Of a stretch of DNA of 40,556 bases, positions 16,797 to 25,397 are shown piece after piece. The stretch's first letter is position 1. Each line of letters begins with the position of its first letter. Source of the stretch: an uncultured Clostridia bacterium (lineage in GTDB: Bacteria; Bacillota; Clostridia; Christensenellales; Aristaeellaceae). The translations under genes were made by a program, and so were the position numbers. Below the pieces are notes generated by a model, which was not told the DNA's origin, made no database searches, and was given only the letters and a program-made list of their open reading frames with translations. The stretch covers positions 1-40,556 of the forward strand of contig CALVVZ010000007.1 in assembly GCA_944364075.1 (NCBI GenBank). The letters are read 5' to 3'.

Positions 16797-17984
16797 ATGG
16801 AGCGAGTGATCTATGTGGAGCGCGGCGTTCACACTGCCATGGCAGTCATGGAGGATGGACGACTGTGCGAATACTTTCCTCAGGCATCCCTGACGGATCA
16901 CCTGGCGGAGACCATCTACAAGGGGCGTGTGGAGCGCGTTGTACCGGGCATGCAGGCGGCCTTTGTCCAGCTGGGGTTGGACAAGAACGGTTTTCTTCCA
17001 TTGGAAGAGCACAGTAAAACCGTTCCCTGGCCTGCGCTGCAGAGCGGGCAGGATGTGCTGGTGCAGGTGAAGAAGGCTCCCACCGGGGAGAAAGGCGCGT
17101 TTCTGACCCGGGATATTACCCTGGCGGGAGAATATGTGCTTTTCATGCCGCTGAACCGCTATGTGGGCGTTTCCGCGCGGGTGACCCAACCGGAGCAGCG
17201 CCATGCGCTGCAAGAGGCAGGCCGGCAAATCGCTGGGGGGCGTTTCGGCTTGGTCATGCGGTATGCGGCGGTGCAGGCCGCGGAAACGGATATTCTCCAA
17301 GAAGTGGAAACATTACGGCAGCGCTGGGAGAATATTGCCCGCAGGGCGCCTACCGCGCATGTGCCCTCCGTGCTGGAGAAGCCGCGGGGAGCCTTGACAC
17401 AGCTGCTGGATGACTATCTGCCGCGGGGGAATACGGTTCTGGTAGCCAACGACCGGAGCCTGACGGAGGCATGGTCCAGCCGTCTGCCCGCCAGGTACGA
17501 ACCGGAGCTTTCTTTGGAGCATGTGCCTGGACTGCAGAAGCAGCTGGAGGAGGCGTTGCGCCGGAAGGTGTGGCTGCCAAGCGGCGGAAACCTGTTTGTT
17601 GATCCTTGCGAAGCCATGACGGTATTTGATGTGAACAGCGCCAAATTTACGGGTAAGCGTATCCTGGAGGATACGCTGCTTCGGCTGAATCTGGAAGCAT
17701 GCCGGGAGGTTGCCAGGCAGATTCGGCTTCGAAACCTCGCCGGGATGATCCTCATTGATTTTGTGGACATGGATAGCGAGGAGCACCGCCGGCAGGTGGC
17801 TGAGGCGTTGCGCCAGGCGCTTCAGGCGGACCGGGTGAAAACCGTGATGCATGGTTTTACCAGCTTGGGCCTGATGGAGCTGACGCGGAAGCGAACGGGG
17901 CTTTCTCTGCGGGAGCAGATGACGGAGCCTTGCCTGGCCTGCGGCGGACTGGGCCGGGTGGAAAGGAGCGAAAGGGATGCGTGA
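16797..17984 (+). CDS. rng: Ribonuclease E/G family protein
   Basis: A 395-residue protein of the RNase G type. An S1-like RNA-binding region covers about 25-115 (YKGRVERVVPGMQAAFVQLG, then the EKGAFLTRDITL strand). The catalytic part holds the two metal-binding aspartates in FDVNS and LIDFVDMD, with RQIRLRNLAGMI between them. It ends with a zinc-link-like CLACGG. It cleaves single-stranded RNA from 5'-monophosphorylated ends. It lacks the long C-terminal scaffold of E. coli RNase E and is short even for RNase G (about 490), consistent with a clostridial short form. The ATG at 16797 is 1 nt after the upstream stop. Its end overlaps miaB by 8 nt. It coexists with RNase J in this window. Confidence 0.92.
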   Translation: MERVIYVERGVHTAMAVMEDGRLCEYFPQASLTDHLAETIYKGRVERVVPGMQAAFVQLGLDKNGFLPLEEHSKTVPWPALQSGQDVLVQVKKAPTGEKGAFLTRDITLAGEYVLFMPLNRYVGVSARVTQPEQRHALQEAGRQIAGGRFGLVMRYAAVQAAETDILQEVETLRQRWENIARRAPTAHVPSVLEKPRGALTQLLDDYLPRGNTVLVANDRSLTEAWSSRLPARYEPELSLEHVPGLQKQLEEALRRKVWLPSGGNLFVDPCEAMTVFDVNSAKFTGKRILEDTLLRLNLEACREVARQIRLRNLAGMILIDFVDMDSEEHRRQVAEALRQALQADRVKTVMHGFTSLGLMELTRKRTGLSLREQMTEPCLACGGLGRVERSERDA

Positions 17985-19395
17985 GCATGCGCCCGTGACG
18001 GTGACGCCTGAAGAACAGGCTGAGCAGCGGGCCTACATGGAGAAGGTGCGGGAGCTGCCGCACCGTCCGACCAGCTATTATGTGGTGACGTACGGCTGTC
18101 AGATGAACGCCCATGACAGCGAGAAGCTCGCCGGGATGCTGTCGGAAATGGGAATGACGGAAGCCTCCAGCCGGGAGCAAGCCGATCTGGTACTATTCAA
18201 TACCTGTTGCGTACGGGATAACGCCGAACGCCGCGCTCTGGGCAATGTGACCTGGCTCAAGGAGCTGAAAAAGGATAAACCGGAGCTGATCATTGGTGTA
18301 TGCGGATGTATGATCCAGCAGCCGGGCATGGCGGAAAAGATTCTCCGGCAATACAAGTTCATCGATCTGGCCTTTGGCACGTCTAACCTCCATCGCCTGC
18401 CGCAGCTTTTGTATGAGGAGCTGGAATCCGCCCGCCCGGTGGTGGAGGTAGACGCGACGGAGAATTTGATCGCCGAGGGGCTTCCCGTGAAGCGGTTGCG
18501 TCCCGATCATGCGTATATCACCATTATGTATGGGTGCGACAATTTTTGCAGCTATTGTATCGTACCCTATGTGCGCGGACGGGAGCGCAGCCGGGAAGCG
18601 GACGCCATCATCCGGGAGGCGGAAGCGCTTTATGCCGGCGGCGTGAAGGAAATCATGCTCTTGGGGCAAAACGTCAATTCCTATGGCAAAGGGCTGGAGG
18701 GCGGCGTGAGTTTTGCGGGGCTGCTGCGGCAGCTAGATGCCATCGGCATTCCGCGGATACGCTTCATGACTTCCCACCCCAAGGATCTTTCCCAGGAGCT
18801 TATTGAGGCCATGGGGGAATGCAAGCATGTCTGCCCGCAGTTCCATTTACCGGTGCAGTCCGGGAACGACGGGATTCTGCGTGCCATGAACCGACATTAT
18901 GACCGCGCTGCCTACCTGGACAAGGTGGCAAGGCTTCGCAAAGCGGTGCCCGGCATCGGGCTGACCACGGACATCATTGTGGGTTTTCCCGGGGAAACTG
19001 AAGAACAGTTCCAGGATACACTGTCCCTGGTGCGTGAGGTGGGATACGACTCGGCCTTTACCTTCATTTTCTCTCCCAGACCAGGCACCCGGGCTGCGGC
19101 GATGCCCGATCAGGTGCCTGCGGATGTGGCCCAGGATCGCCTGGAACGTCTGCTTCAGGTTCAGGAGGCGGCGCAGTTGCAGGCACAGCGGCGCTTCCTG
19201 GACGCCCAGGAAGAAGTGCTGGTGGAATCCTTGAGCCGGCGTAGCGCGCAAGCCGTCTCCGGCAAGGGATTGCACGGCATATCCGTAACCTTCCCGGGCA
19301 GCCTGCGGGATGTGGGGGAAATTGTTCCCGTCCGAATCACCGAATGCGCCAATAACACCCTTCGGGGTGAAAGATTGGATAAAGAAAAGGAGTAA
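17977..19395 (+). CDS. miaB: tRNA-2-methylthio-N6-dimethylallyladenosine synthase MiaB
   Basis: A 472-residue methylthiotransferase that adds the 2-methylthio group to i6A37 in tRNAs. The N-terminal UPF0004 domain has cluster cysteines C41 (YGCQMN), C77 and C111. The radical SAM domain has C187, C191 and C194 in GCDNFCSYC, followed by VPYVRGRERSR. A TRAM-like domain closes the protein (about 400-465). The ATG at 17977 overlaps the end of rng. The partner enzyme MiaA, which makes the substrate, lies at 24454. As in B. subtilis, where ymcB (miaB) is followed by ymcA, a YlbF/YmcA-family gene comes next, 6 nt downstream. Confidence 0.96.
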   Translation: MREHAPVTVTPEEQAEQRAYMEKVRELPHRPTSYYVVTYGCQMNAHDSEKLAGMLSEMGMTEASSREQADLVLFNTCCVRDNAERRALGNVTWLKELKKDKPELIIGVCGCMIQQPGMAEKILRQYKFIDLAFGTSNLHRLPQLLYEELESARPVVEVDATENLIAEGLPVKRLRPDHAYITIMYGCDNFCSYCIVPYVRGRERSREADAIIREAEALYAGGVKEIMLLGQNVNSYGKGLEGGVSFAGLLRQLDAIGIPRIRFMTSHPKDLSQELIEAMGECKHVCPQFHLPVQSGNDGILRAMNRHYDRAAYLDKVARLRKAVPGIGLTTDIIVGFPGETEEQFQDTLSLVREVGYDSAFTFIFSPRPGTRAAAMPDQVPADVAQDRLERLLQVQEAAQLQAQRRFLDAQEEVLVESLSRRSAQAVSGKGLHGISVTFPGSLRDVGEIVPVRITECANNTLRGERLDKEKE

Positions 19396-19401
19396 TCAAC
19401 G

Positions 19402-19815
19402 ATGGAGAAAGTACTGGAGCAGGCCCGCCTGTTGGCGGAAGCCATTGCGGAAAGCGATGTTTACCTGCATATGCGCCAATGCGAGAACGACGCCATGAAG
19501 GACCCGGAGGCCACGAAAGCCATTGCCGACTTTGTGGAAAAACGCCAGAAGGTGGAAAGCCTGCTGGCGGAAGGCAATATGGACCACGCCGCGCTGGCGG
19601 AAGCCAGCCAGGCCATGGAAGCGGCCGAAAAGCTTGTGAACCAGCAGCCCATGGTGCGCGCCATGCAGGACGCTCGCGGGCAGTTCACGCAGATGATGGA
19701 AAATGTCAACCAGATTCTCCGCTTCATCATCACCGGTGAAACCGGTGAGGAAGGCGGATGCAGCGGCTCCTGCGAAAGCTGCGGCGGCTGTTCCTCCTGC
19801 GGCGGTTGCCATTGA
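19402..19815 (+). CDS. YmcA/YlbF-family protein with cysteine-rich tail
   Basis: A 137-residue helical protein: a YlbF-family domain at about 1-110 (AEAIAESDVYLHM, DPEATKAIADFVEKRQ, AAEKLVNQQP) and a short tail with six cysteines at 120, 124, 127, 130, 133 and 136 ending CGGCH. B. subtilis YlbF, YmcA and YaaT carry [4Fe-4S] clusters and act with RNase Y; the tail here is a plausible cluster-ligand site, which is inference. Position right after miaB matches ymcA. AAAGGAG (about 19386-19392) precedes ATG 19402. It is a paralogue of the cysteine-free protein at 6613. Confidence 0.86.
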   Translation: MEKVLEQARLLAEAIAESDVYLHMRQCENDAMKDPEATKAIADFVEKRQKVESLLAEGNMDHAALAEASQAMEAAEKLVNQQPMVRAMQDARGQFTQMMENVNQILRFIITGETGEEGGCSGSCESCGGCSSCGGCH

Positions 19816-19822
19816 CGAGGGG

Positions 19823-19853
19823 ACCGCGTCCGGATTGCCGCCGGGCGCGGTTT
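19823..19853 (+). terminator. Weak terminator hairpin between the YmcA-like gene and mutS
   Basis: ACCGCGTCCGG (19823-19833) pairs over 11 bp with CCGGGCGCGGT (19841-19851) with one G-U pair and a 7-nt loop. Only three T follow, so read-through into mutS is likely. Confidence 0.55.
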
Positions 19854-19894
19854 CATTGCCCTGGACGAAGATACAGAGGAAGAGAAGGTAACGT

Positions 19895-22495
19895 ATGGCT
19901 GGCTTGACGCCTATGATGCAACAGTACATGGATGTGAAATCCAAGTACAAGGACTGCATTCTCTTTTACCGGCTCGGGGACTTTTATGAAATGTTCTTCG
20001 AGGATGCCCTGACTGCCTCACGGGAGCTGGAGCTGACGCTGACGGGACGCGATTGCGGACTCAGCGAGCGTGCGCCCATGTGCGGCGTTCCATATCACGC
20101 GGTGGAAACCTACTTGAACCGGCTGATTGAGAAAGGCTACAAGGTAGCCATCTGCGAGCAGATGGAAGACCCTGCCCTGGCCAAAGGCCTGGTGGAGCGG
20201 GATGTGATCCGCGTGGTGACGCCCGGCACGGTGATAGAGTCGGGCATGCTGGATGAGCGCAGCAATAACTTCCTGCTTTCCGTGTGCTTTAGCGGCGAGA
20301 AAGCGGGATTGGCTTTTGCAGACGTATCCACCGGCGAGTTCTTTGTTCACCAAGTGGAGGACGCCGGACATACCCTGGCGGATGAAGTAACACGCATCAG
20401 TCCCGTGGAAATCATTGCCAGCGATTTGGTGCGTCTGCGGGATTACGTCAGCCGGGACGACCTGTCCATGAGCGAGCAGCCCGGGGCAGCTTTCCAATAT
20501 CAGAATGCTTCGGAAACCCTGTGCAGGCATTTTCACCTGCAGGATCTTTCGCCCCTGGGCCTGACGGACGATTACCGTCTGGCGGCTCAGGCGGCCGGCG
20601 CGCTGATGCGCTACCTGGATGAAACGCAAAAGAACGCCCTGGAGCATATCACCGAGCTGAGAATCTATCAGGGCGGCGATACCATGCTGCTGGACCGCAA
20701 CACCCGCCGCAATCTGGAGCTGACGGAAAGCCTGCGCAGCCGCACCAAAAAGGGATCGCTGCTGTGGCTGATGGACAAAACCTCTACCGCTATGGGCGGA
20801 CGCCTGCTGCGCAGCTGGATCGAGCAGCCGCTGGTCAACCGTGAAGAGATTTTGCGCCGTCTGGACGCAGTGGAGGAATTCACTGCCCAGCACGTCCTTA
20901 CCATGACGCTTTCCGAGGAGCTTCAAGGCGTTTACGACGTGGAACGCCTACTGAGCAAGGTGAGCTACAAGAGCCTGAATGCCCGGGATTGCCTGTCTCT
21001 GTGCGCGTCGCTGAAAAAGGTGCCGGGCATCCGCAATCTGCTTTCCGGAGCGCAAAGCCGGGGCGTACAGGCGATCTATGCGCTGCTGGACTCCCTGGAA
21101 GATCTGACAGCACTGCTGGAACGCGCCATTCATCCCGACGCGCCGCCGGTGATTTCCGAAGGCGGCATTATCCGGGACGGCTATTCTGCGATTCTGGACG
21201 AATACCGCTCCGCGGCCACCAACGGTAAACAATGGATCGTGGATCTGGAAGCCAAGGAGCGGGAGGCTACTGGCATCAAGAATCTGCGTATCCAGTACAA
21301 CCGGGTGTTCGGGTACTATATAGAAGTCACTAAATCCTACTATGATATGGTGCCCATGCGCTATCAGCGCCGGCAGACCCTGGCCAACAGTGAAAGATAC
21401 ATTACCCCCGAGCTGCGGGAAATGGAGCAGAAAATCGTCGGCGCACAGGAACAGTCCGTTCGTCTGGAGCTGCAGCTCTTTTCGGAGATCCGGGAGAGGA
21501 TCGCCGGAGAGATTGCGCGCATCCAGCACACGGCGCAGGGGTTGAAAACCCTGGATGCGCTGCTTTCCCTGGCCAAGGTAGCGGTGAGCAACCATTATGT
21601 GCGGCCGAAAATTACCGACGATGGCAGCCTGGAAATTGTGGAGGGGCGTCATCCTGTGGTGGAGCAGACCATGCAGGAGGGCGGCTTTGTGCCCAATGAT
21701 GCGGTCATGAATCAGGATCAGGCCCGCATGCTCATCATCACTGGCCCCAATATGGCAGGCAAGAGCACCTACATGCGCCAGGTGGCGCTGATCACGCTCA
21801 TGGCGCATCTTGGGTCCTTCGTGCCGGCGAAGGCGGCGAAGATTCCCATTGTGGACCGTATCTTTACCCGGGTGGGCGCGTCGGACGACCTGGCCAGCGG
21901 CCAGAGCACCTTCATGGTGGAGATGAGCGAGACTGCGTACATTTTGCGCAACGCAACGCAGCGTTCCCTGATTATCCTGGACGAGATCGGCCGCGGAACA
22001 AGCACCTTTGACGGCCTGGCCATTGCCTGGGCCGTGGTGGAATACCTGTGTGATCCCGCCCGGGTGGGGGCCAAGACCCTTTTCGCTACCCACTATCATG
22101 AGCTTTCCGAGCTAGAAGGTCATCTGGAAGGCGTGCAGAATTATTGCATTTCCGTCAAGGAACATGGGGAGGACGTGATCTTCCTGCGGAAAATCGTCCG
22201 GGGCGGCGCAGACAAAAGCTTCGGCATTCATGTGGCGCGGCTGGCGGGCGTTCCGCACCCGGTGCTGGTGCGCGCCCATGAAATCCAGGCGCGGCTGGAA
22301 GTGAGCGATGTAAACAAGATTGGTCAGAACATCCTGGACGAGGGGGAGACACGGGAAAACGAACAGGTTAGCCTGTTTGACGTAGGCAAAACGGAGATCG
22401 TCAATGAACTGCAGAACCTGGACGTGCTGGCGTTGACGCCCATCGACGCCATGAACAAGCTCTTTCTGCTTCGGGAAAAAGCGCGTAAGCTGTAA
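19895..22495 (+). CDS. mutS: DNA mismatch repair protein MutS
   Basis: An 866-residue MutS1. The mismatch-recognition motif is at residues 29-33 (DFYEM, with F30 and E32 as the stacking and hydrogen-bonding residues). The lever/clamp region spans about 250-560, and the ATPase has Walker A GPNMAGKST and Walker B LIILDEIGRGTSTFDG. The C-terminal dimerisation helix is at about 830-866. It detects mismatches and recruits MutL, encoded 24 nt downstream. ATG 19895 follows GAGAAGGTAACGT, a modest ribosome site. Length is typical for the family. Confidence 0.97.
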   Translation: MAGLTPMMQQYMDVKSKYKDCILFYRLGDFYEMFFEDALTASRELELTLTGRDCGLSERAPMCGVPYHAVETYLNRLIEKGYKVAICEQMEDPALAKGLVERDVIRVVTPGTVIESGMLDERSNNFLLSVCFSGEKAGLAFADVSTGEFFVHQVEDAGHTLADEVTRISPVEIIASDLVRLRDYVSRDDLSMSEQPGAAFQYQNASETLCRHFHLQDLSPLGLTDDYRLAAQAAGALMRYLDETQKNALEHITELRIYQGGDTMLLDRNTRRNLELTESLRSRTKKGSLLWLMDKTSTAMGGRLLRSWIEQPLVNREEILRRLDAVEEFTAQHVLTMTLSEELQGVYDVERLLSKVSYKSLNARDCLSLCASLKKVPGIRNLLSGAQSRGVQAIYALLDSLEDLTALLERAIHPDAPPVISEGGIIRDGYSAILDEYRSAATNGKQWIVDLEAKEREATGIKNLRIQYNRVFGYYIEVTKSYYDMVPMRYQRRQTLANSERYITPELREMEQKIVGAQEQSVRLELQLFSEIRERIAGEIARIQHTAQGLKTLDALLSLAKVAVSNHYVRPKITDDGSLEIVEGRHPVVEQTMQEGGFVPNDAVMNQDQARMLIITGPNMAGKSTYMRQVALITLMAHLGSFVPAKAAKIPIVDRIFTRVGASDDLASGQSTFMVEMSETAYILRNATQRSLIILDEIGRGTSTFDGLAIAWAVVEYLCDPARVGAKTLFATHYHELSELEGHLEGVQNYCISVKEHGEDVIFLRKIVRGGADKSFGIHVARLAGVPHPVLVRAHEIQARLEVSDVNKIGQNILDEGETRENEQVSLFDVGKTEIVNELQNLDVLALTPIDAMNKLFLLREKARKL

Positions 22496-22519
22496 GGAAT
22501 ATCCACAAAGGAGGCAACC

Positions 22520-24436
22520 ATGGCGGAGGCAAGAATTCAGCTTCTTCCGGAGGAGGTCATCGGCAAAATTGCCGCGGGCGAAGTGGTGGAACGGCCTGCC
22601 GCGGCGATCAAGGAGCTAGTGGAAAACAGCCTGGACGCGGGCGCCACTGCGGTTACCGTGGAGATTCGGGAGGGCGGCATCGGCTATTTCCGCGTGACGG
22701 ACAACGGGCGCGGCATTGCGCCGGGGGATATCCGCATGGCCTTTGAGCGGCATGCTACCAGCAAGATCCGCCAGAGCAGCGACCTGAACAGCATTGCCAC
22801 CCTGGGCTTCCGCGGGGAGGCGCTGGCCTCCATTGCCGCGGTGGCCAAGGTGACCTGCACGACCCGGACGCAGGATCAGGTGGCGGGCATTCGGGCGGTG
22901 AACGAGGGCGGGCAGATGCGGACCATTGAAGACGCAGCCTGTCCCCAAGGAACGACCTTTGTGGTGCGCGATCTGTTTTTCAATACGCCTGTTCGCCTGA
23001 AGTTTCTGAAAAAACCGCAGGCGGAGGGCGCGCTGGTGTCCGACCTGATGATGCGGTTGATCCTATCCAAGCCGGAGGTTTCCTTCCGCTACCTGAGCCA
23101 GGGAAAGACACTGTATCACTCTGCGGGCGACGGCAAGCTGGAGTCGGCGGTGTTCAGCATTTACGGCAATGAGATGCTGCGCTCCATGCGCAAGGTGGAT
23201 GGTCATATGAACGGCGTGGTGCTTCACGGTTATGTGGGAATCGGGGATAGCGCGCGGGGAAACCGCGGGCATCAGTCCTTTTTCATCAATGGCCGGTACA
23301 TGCGAAGCACCCTGCTGTCCGGCGCCTTGGAGGAAGGAACCCGGGAACGTGTAATGATCGGCAAATATCCCACCTGTGTGCTGCACCTGACCATGCCCTA
23401 TGATCAGGTGGATGTGAACGTTCATCCCAACAAGCTGGAGGTGCGCTTCCAGCGGGAGGCCGAGGTGGCGGAGGCGGTGACCACGCTGATACGTGAGGCG
23501 CTGCGGGACCGAGATGCCTTTGAACGCCCGGTGGAAATGCTGCTGAACCCGGAAAAACCAGCGGTGAAGCCGGTGGAAATAGCAAAAAGCGGTCCAATCA
23601 GACCGGATTCCACTCAAATCGATATAAGCGTGCAAAAGTCCGCAATCCCCGTGCCTGCTCCCGTGAACCGAACGTCGGTCTTGAAGCAAGGAACAATACC
23701 ACAGTTCGCTCAGCCGGCAAGGTTCCGGGAAACCCCGCGCCCCGTAGCCTGGGAAACCCATGCGCCGTCTTTGCCGCCGACCGTGCTGCAGCCCGTTTCA
23801 CCTGCCGGCGCCATGCCGGAACCTGTGGTGGAACAGGTTTCCGCACTGCCGCCGGAAACGAAAAAAACCCTGAAACTGCTGGGCGTTGCTTTTCAGACGT
23901 TTATCCTGGTGGAATATGCGGACAATTTGCTGCTGATTGATCAGCATGCGGTGCACGAGCGGCTTTTGTTTGACCGGCTCTGCAAAGCCTATGACCAGCA
24001 CGCCGCGGGACAGGAACTGCTGATTCCGCTGATTCTCCCGCTTACGCGGCGGGAGCAGGCGCTGCTGGAGGAAAATCGGGCGCTGCTGGAGCCTATGGGG
24101 CTGACGGTGGAACCCTTCGGGGACGGCGAAGTGCGGGTGAGTTCCATTCCCATGGTGCTGGGACAGCCTCAAGCCCGGGACTTTATTTTGGAGCTTCTGG
24201 ATCAATTGGAAAACGAACGCGGGCTGAACACCGTGGAAAAGCGCCGTGCCGCTATTTTGCAGCTGGCGTGCAAAAAAGCCGTCAAAAGCGGCGATCCGCT
24301 CACGGAGGAGGAGATCCGCGACCTGGTGGAGCGGATGATCGACCAGCAGGTAACGCCCACCTGTCCTCATGGACGGCCGCTGGTGGTGGCCATCAGCCAT
24401 ACGGAGCTGGACAAGCGCTTCAAGCGCATCCAATGA
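22520..24436 (+). CDS. mutL: DNA mismatch repair protein MutL (endonuclease type)
   Basis: A 638-residue GHKL ATPase. The N-terminal domain has the ELVENSLDAGAT motif (motif I), DNGRGI and the FRGEALAS lid. A low-complexity Pro-rich linker spans about 345-430. The C-terminal dimerisation/endonuclease domain has DQHAVHE at about 474-480 and CPHGRP at about 615-620, as in MutL proteins that nick DNA in bacteria without MutH. AAAGGAGG (about 22507-22514) precedes the ATG. The stop overlaps an in-frame ATG of miaA (24433), but the preferred miaA start is 24454. Confidence 0.97.
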   Translation: MAEARIQLLPEEVIGKIAAGEVVERPAAAIKELVENSLDAGATAVTVEIREGGIGYFRVTDNGRGIAPGDIRMAFERHATSKIRQSSDLNSIATLGFRGEALASIAAVAKVTCTTRTQDQVAGIRAVNEGGQMRTIEDAACPQGTTFVVRDLFFNTPVRLKFLKKPQAEGALVSDLMMRLILSKPEVSFRYLSQGKTLYHSAGDGKLESAVFSIYGNEMLRSMRKVDGHMNGVVLHGYVGIGDSARGNRGHQSFFINGRYMRSTLLSGALEEGTRERVMIGKYPTCVLHLTMPYDQVDVNVHPNKLEVRFQREAEVAEAVTTLIREALRDRDAFERPVEMLLNPEKPAVKPVEIAKSGPIRPDSTQIDISVQKSAIPVPAPVNRTSVLKQGTIPQFAQPARFRETPRPVAWETHAPSLPPTVLQPVSPAGAMPEPVVEQVSALPPETKKTLKLLGVAFQTFILVEYADNLLLIDQHAVHERLLFDRLCKAYDQHAAGQELLIPLILPLTRREQALLEENRALLEPMGLTVEPFGDGEVRVSSIPMVLGQPQARDFILELLDQLENERGLNTVEKRRAAILQLACKKAVKSGDPLTEEEIRDLVERMIDQQVTPTCPHGRPLVVAISHTELDKRFKRIQ

Positions 24437-24453
24437 AAGCGAGGAAAGGGTCC

Positions 24454-25395
24454 ATGTTGCAAAAACCTCGGGTTCTGGCGCTGGTTGGTCCCACGGCCAG
24501 CGGAAAGACCGCGCTGTCCATCGGCGTGGCCAAGGCACTGGGGTGCGAAATTGTCTGCATGGATTCCATGCAGATTTACCGGGGCATGGACATCGGTACG
24601 GCCAAGCCCACCCAGGCGGAAATGGAGGGCGTTCCCCATCACATGCTGGATGTGGCTGATCCCAGGGAGAGCTACAGCGTGGCCATGTACAAGGAGCAGG
24701 CGGAACAGGTGATGGGCCAGATCCTTGCCCGGGGAAACACGCCGCTGCTGGTGGGAGGTACGGGATTTTACCTGCGGGCGCTTCGAAATCCCATGGCCAT
24801 GGGCGGCGCGGGTTCCGATGCGGGTATCCGGGCGGAGCTGGAGGCTGTGGGCGCAGAACCGGGCGGGCGCGCACGGCTGCATGCCATGCTGGCCCAGGTT
24901 GACCCTGAAACTGCCGCCCGGCTTCCTGTGAATGATACGCGGCGGGTGATCCGCGCCCTGGAGGTCTACCGGCTGACCGGCACCCCCTTTTCCAGGCAGG
25001 AAGCGCCGGAACAGACCGTTCCGTTTGCCTATGGCGTGGCGGCGCTGACCATGGAACGCCAGCGCCTCTATGACCGGGTTAATAGACGGGTGGACGCAAT
25101 GATGGACCAGGGGCTGCTGGAGGAAGTGCGCAGCCTGCTGCAGGCCGGCGTTTCCCCCGACGCGCAGGCGATGAAGGGCCTGGGCTACAAGGAATTGCTT
25201 CCCGTGGCGCTGGAAGGGGCGCCTTTGGACGAGGCGGTGGAACGCATCAAGCTGGGCACCCGGCATTATGCCAAGCGCCAGCTTACCTGGTTCCGCCGGG
25301 AAGAAGACGTTTTATGGGTGGACGCGCTGGAGCAGGATGCCCTGGAGCGGCTGATCCGTTACTATTCGAATGAAGCATGGGAGAAGGAGCGATAA
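24454..25395 (+). CDS. miaA: tRNA dimethylallyltransferase MiaA
   Basis: A 313-residue enzyme that transfers the dimethylallyl group to A37 of tRNAs reading UNN codons, the substrate for MiaB. It shows P-loop GPTASGKT near residue 11, DSMQIYRGMDIGTAKP, the VGGTGFYL segment and RRVIRALEVYRLTG. I chose ATG 24454 because GAGG (24441-24444) lies 9 nt upstream and the protein then begins MLQKPRVLALVGPT, as is usual. ATG 24433 overlaps the mutL stop and adds seven residues. The order mutS-mutL-miaA is common in Clostridia. Confidence 0.95.
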   Translation: MLQKPRVLALVGPTASGKTALSIGVAKALGCEIVCMDSMQIYRGMDIGTAKPTQAEMEGVPHHMLDVADPRESYSVAMYKEQAEQVMGQILARGNTPLLVGGTGFYLRALRNPMAMGGAGSDAGIRAELEAVGAEPGGRARLHAMLAQVDPETAARLPVNDTRRVIRALEVYRLTGTPFSRQEAPEQTVPFAYGVAALTMERQRLYDRVNRRVDAMMDQGLLEEVRSLLQAGVSPDAQAMKGLGYKELLPVALEGAPLDEAVERIKLGTRHYAKRQLTWFRREEDVLWVDALEQDALERLIRYYSNEAWEKER

Positions 25396-25397
25396 GC

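Noticed and set aside
19823-19860. Third copy of the intergenic hairpin repeat
   Set aside because: The hairpin is followed by TTTCATT as in the two repeat copies, but none of the other conserved blocks are present, so it is treated as an ordinary weak terminator.
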